Below are positions 6,053 to 6,222 of a DNA stretch of 6,222 nt, one piece after another. The translations under genes and the position numbers were made by a program. The DNA lies in contig MHER01000069.1 in the NCBI GenBank assembly GCA_001805205.1, positions 1-6,222 on the forward strand. Direction: 5' to 3'. The DNA comes from Nitrospirae bacterium RIFCSPLOW2_12_42_9 (GTDB lineage Bacteria > Nitrospirota > 9FT-COMBO-42-15 > HDB-SIOI813). Position 1 is the first letter of the stretch; each line of letters opens with the position of its first letter. The notes below the pieces were generated by a model. It was not told the origin of the DNA, did not search any database, and was given only the letters and a program-made list of their open reading frames with translations.

Positions 6053-6058
6053 TCACCT
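6053..6058 (-). promoter_or_regulatory. hemN ribosome-binding site overlapping the hemE stop
   Basis: On the minus strand AGGTGA, a six-base match to the anti-Shine-Dalgarno sequence, includes the hemE TGA as its last three bases and lies nine bases before ATG 6043. Ribosomes terminating on hemE would therefore expose or reach the hemN start, which suggests translational coupling. This site decides between the ATG and the upstream GTG at 6052. Confidence 0.7.
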
Positions 6059-6222
6059 TTTGCCGCTTTCCTCGTGTACAATTTCAATTAATGCCTTTGC
6101 ATGTTCAACAGGTGTGTCAGGGAGTATTCCGTGACCCAGGTTAAATATATGGCCAGGCCCGCTGCCATATCTATCAAGGATATTTTTGGCATATTTTTTA
6201 ATTACAGGTGGCCTTGCATAGA
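6053..6222 (-). CDS. hemE: Uroporphyrinogen decarboxylase, C-terminal 55 residues
   Basis: Only the 3' end is in the window: 55 codons plus a TGA at 6055-6053, with the rest beyond the right edge. HemE decarboxylates the four acetate groups of uroporphyrinogen III to give coproporphyrinogen III, the substrate of HemN encoded next. The visible part contains GPGHIFNLGHGILPDTPVEH (21-40), the highly conserved C-terminal HemE motif, followed by the final helix AKALIEIVHE and a short basic tail ESGKR. The family usually ends within a few residues of this helix, so the C-terminus is intact. It is probably the promoter-proximal gene seen here. Any promoter would lie outside the window. Confidence 0.95.
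   Translation of the reverse strand, partial: YARPPVIKKYAKNILDRYGSGPGHIFNLGHGILPDTPVEHAKALIEIVHEESGKR

Overview
The window carries two divergent-to-convergent blocks of ordinary housekeeping biosynthesis genes, separated and decorated by GC-rich palindromic repeats. Base composition is moderate, genes are tightly packed, and an outer-membrane-type protein sits at the left edge, so the host is a Gram-negative bacterium. The gene set (HemN with HemY-type HemG, a short QueG, YkvM-type QueF) and the C-run/G-run interspersed repeats remind me of uncultured Nitrospirota (Thermodesulfovibrionia-like) or deltaproteobacterial lineages. That placement is an inference from style, not a demonstrated assignment.

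Layout. Positions 1-422 (minus) hold the N-terminal 140 residues of an exported, probably beta-barrel protein of the TorF/Gcw_chp type, running off the left edge. Positions 423-727 are non-coding and contain a small AT-rich inverted repeat, a nested MITE-like palindromic element (544-676) and a near-consensus sigma-70 promoter (691-719). That promoter drives queG (728-1684, plus) and queF (1715-2086, plus), two enzymes of queuosine tRNA modification. A short convergent spacer (2087-2172) with two hairpins separates them from a minus-strand haem operon read from the right edge: hemE (3' end only, 6053-6222), hemN (4667-6043), hemH (3637-4602) and hemG/hemY (2173-3540). A second repeat of a different type (3551-3628) sits between hemH and hemG.

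How the genes work together. HemE makes coproporphyrinogen III, HemN (anaerobic radical SAM enzyme) converts it to protoporphyrinogen IX, the HemY-type oxidase makes protoporphyrin IX, and HemH inserts ferrous iron to give protohaem. This is the classical protoporphyrin-dependent route, laid out nearly in pathway order. QueF reduces preQ0 to preQ1 and QueG reduces epoxyqueuosine in tRNA to queuosine. The intervening Tgt and QueA steps are not in the window.

I do not see a previously undescribed system here. The most interesting signals are at the DNA level: the two structured repeat elements, one of which overlaps the ribosome-binding region of hemG, and the queG promoter, whose spacing predicts a leaderless or nearly leaderless mRNA.
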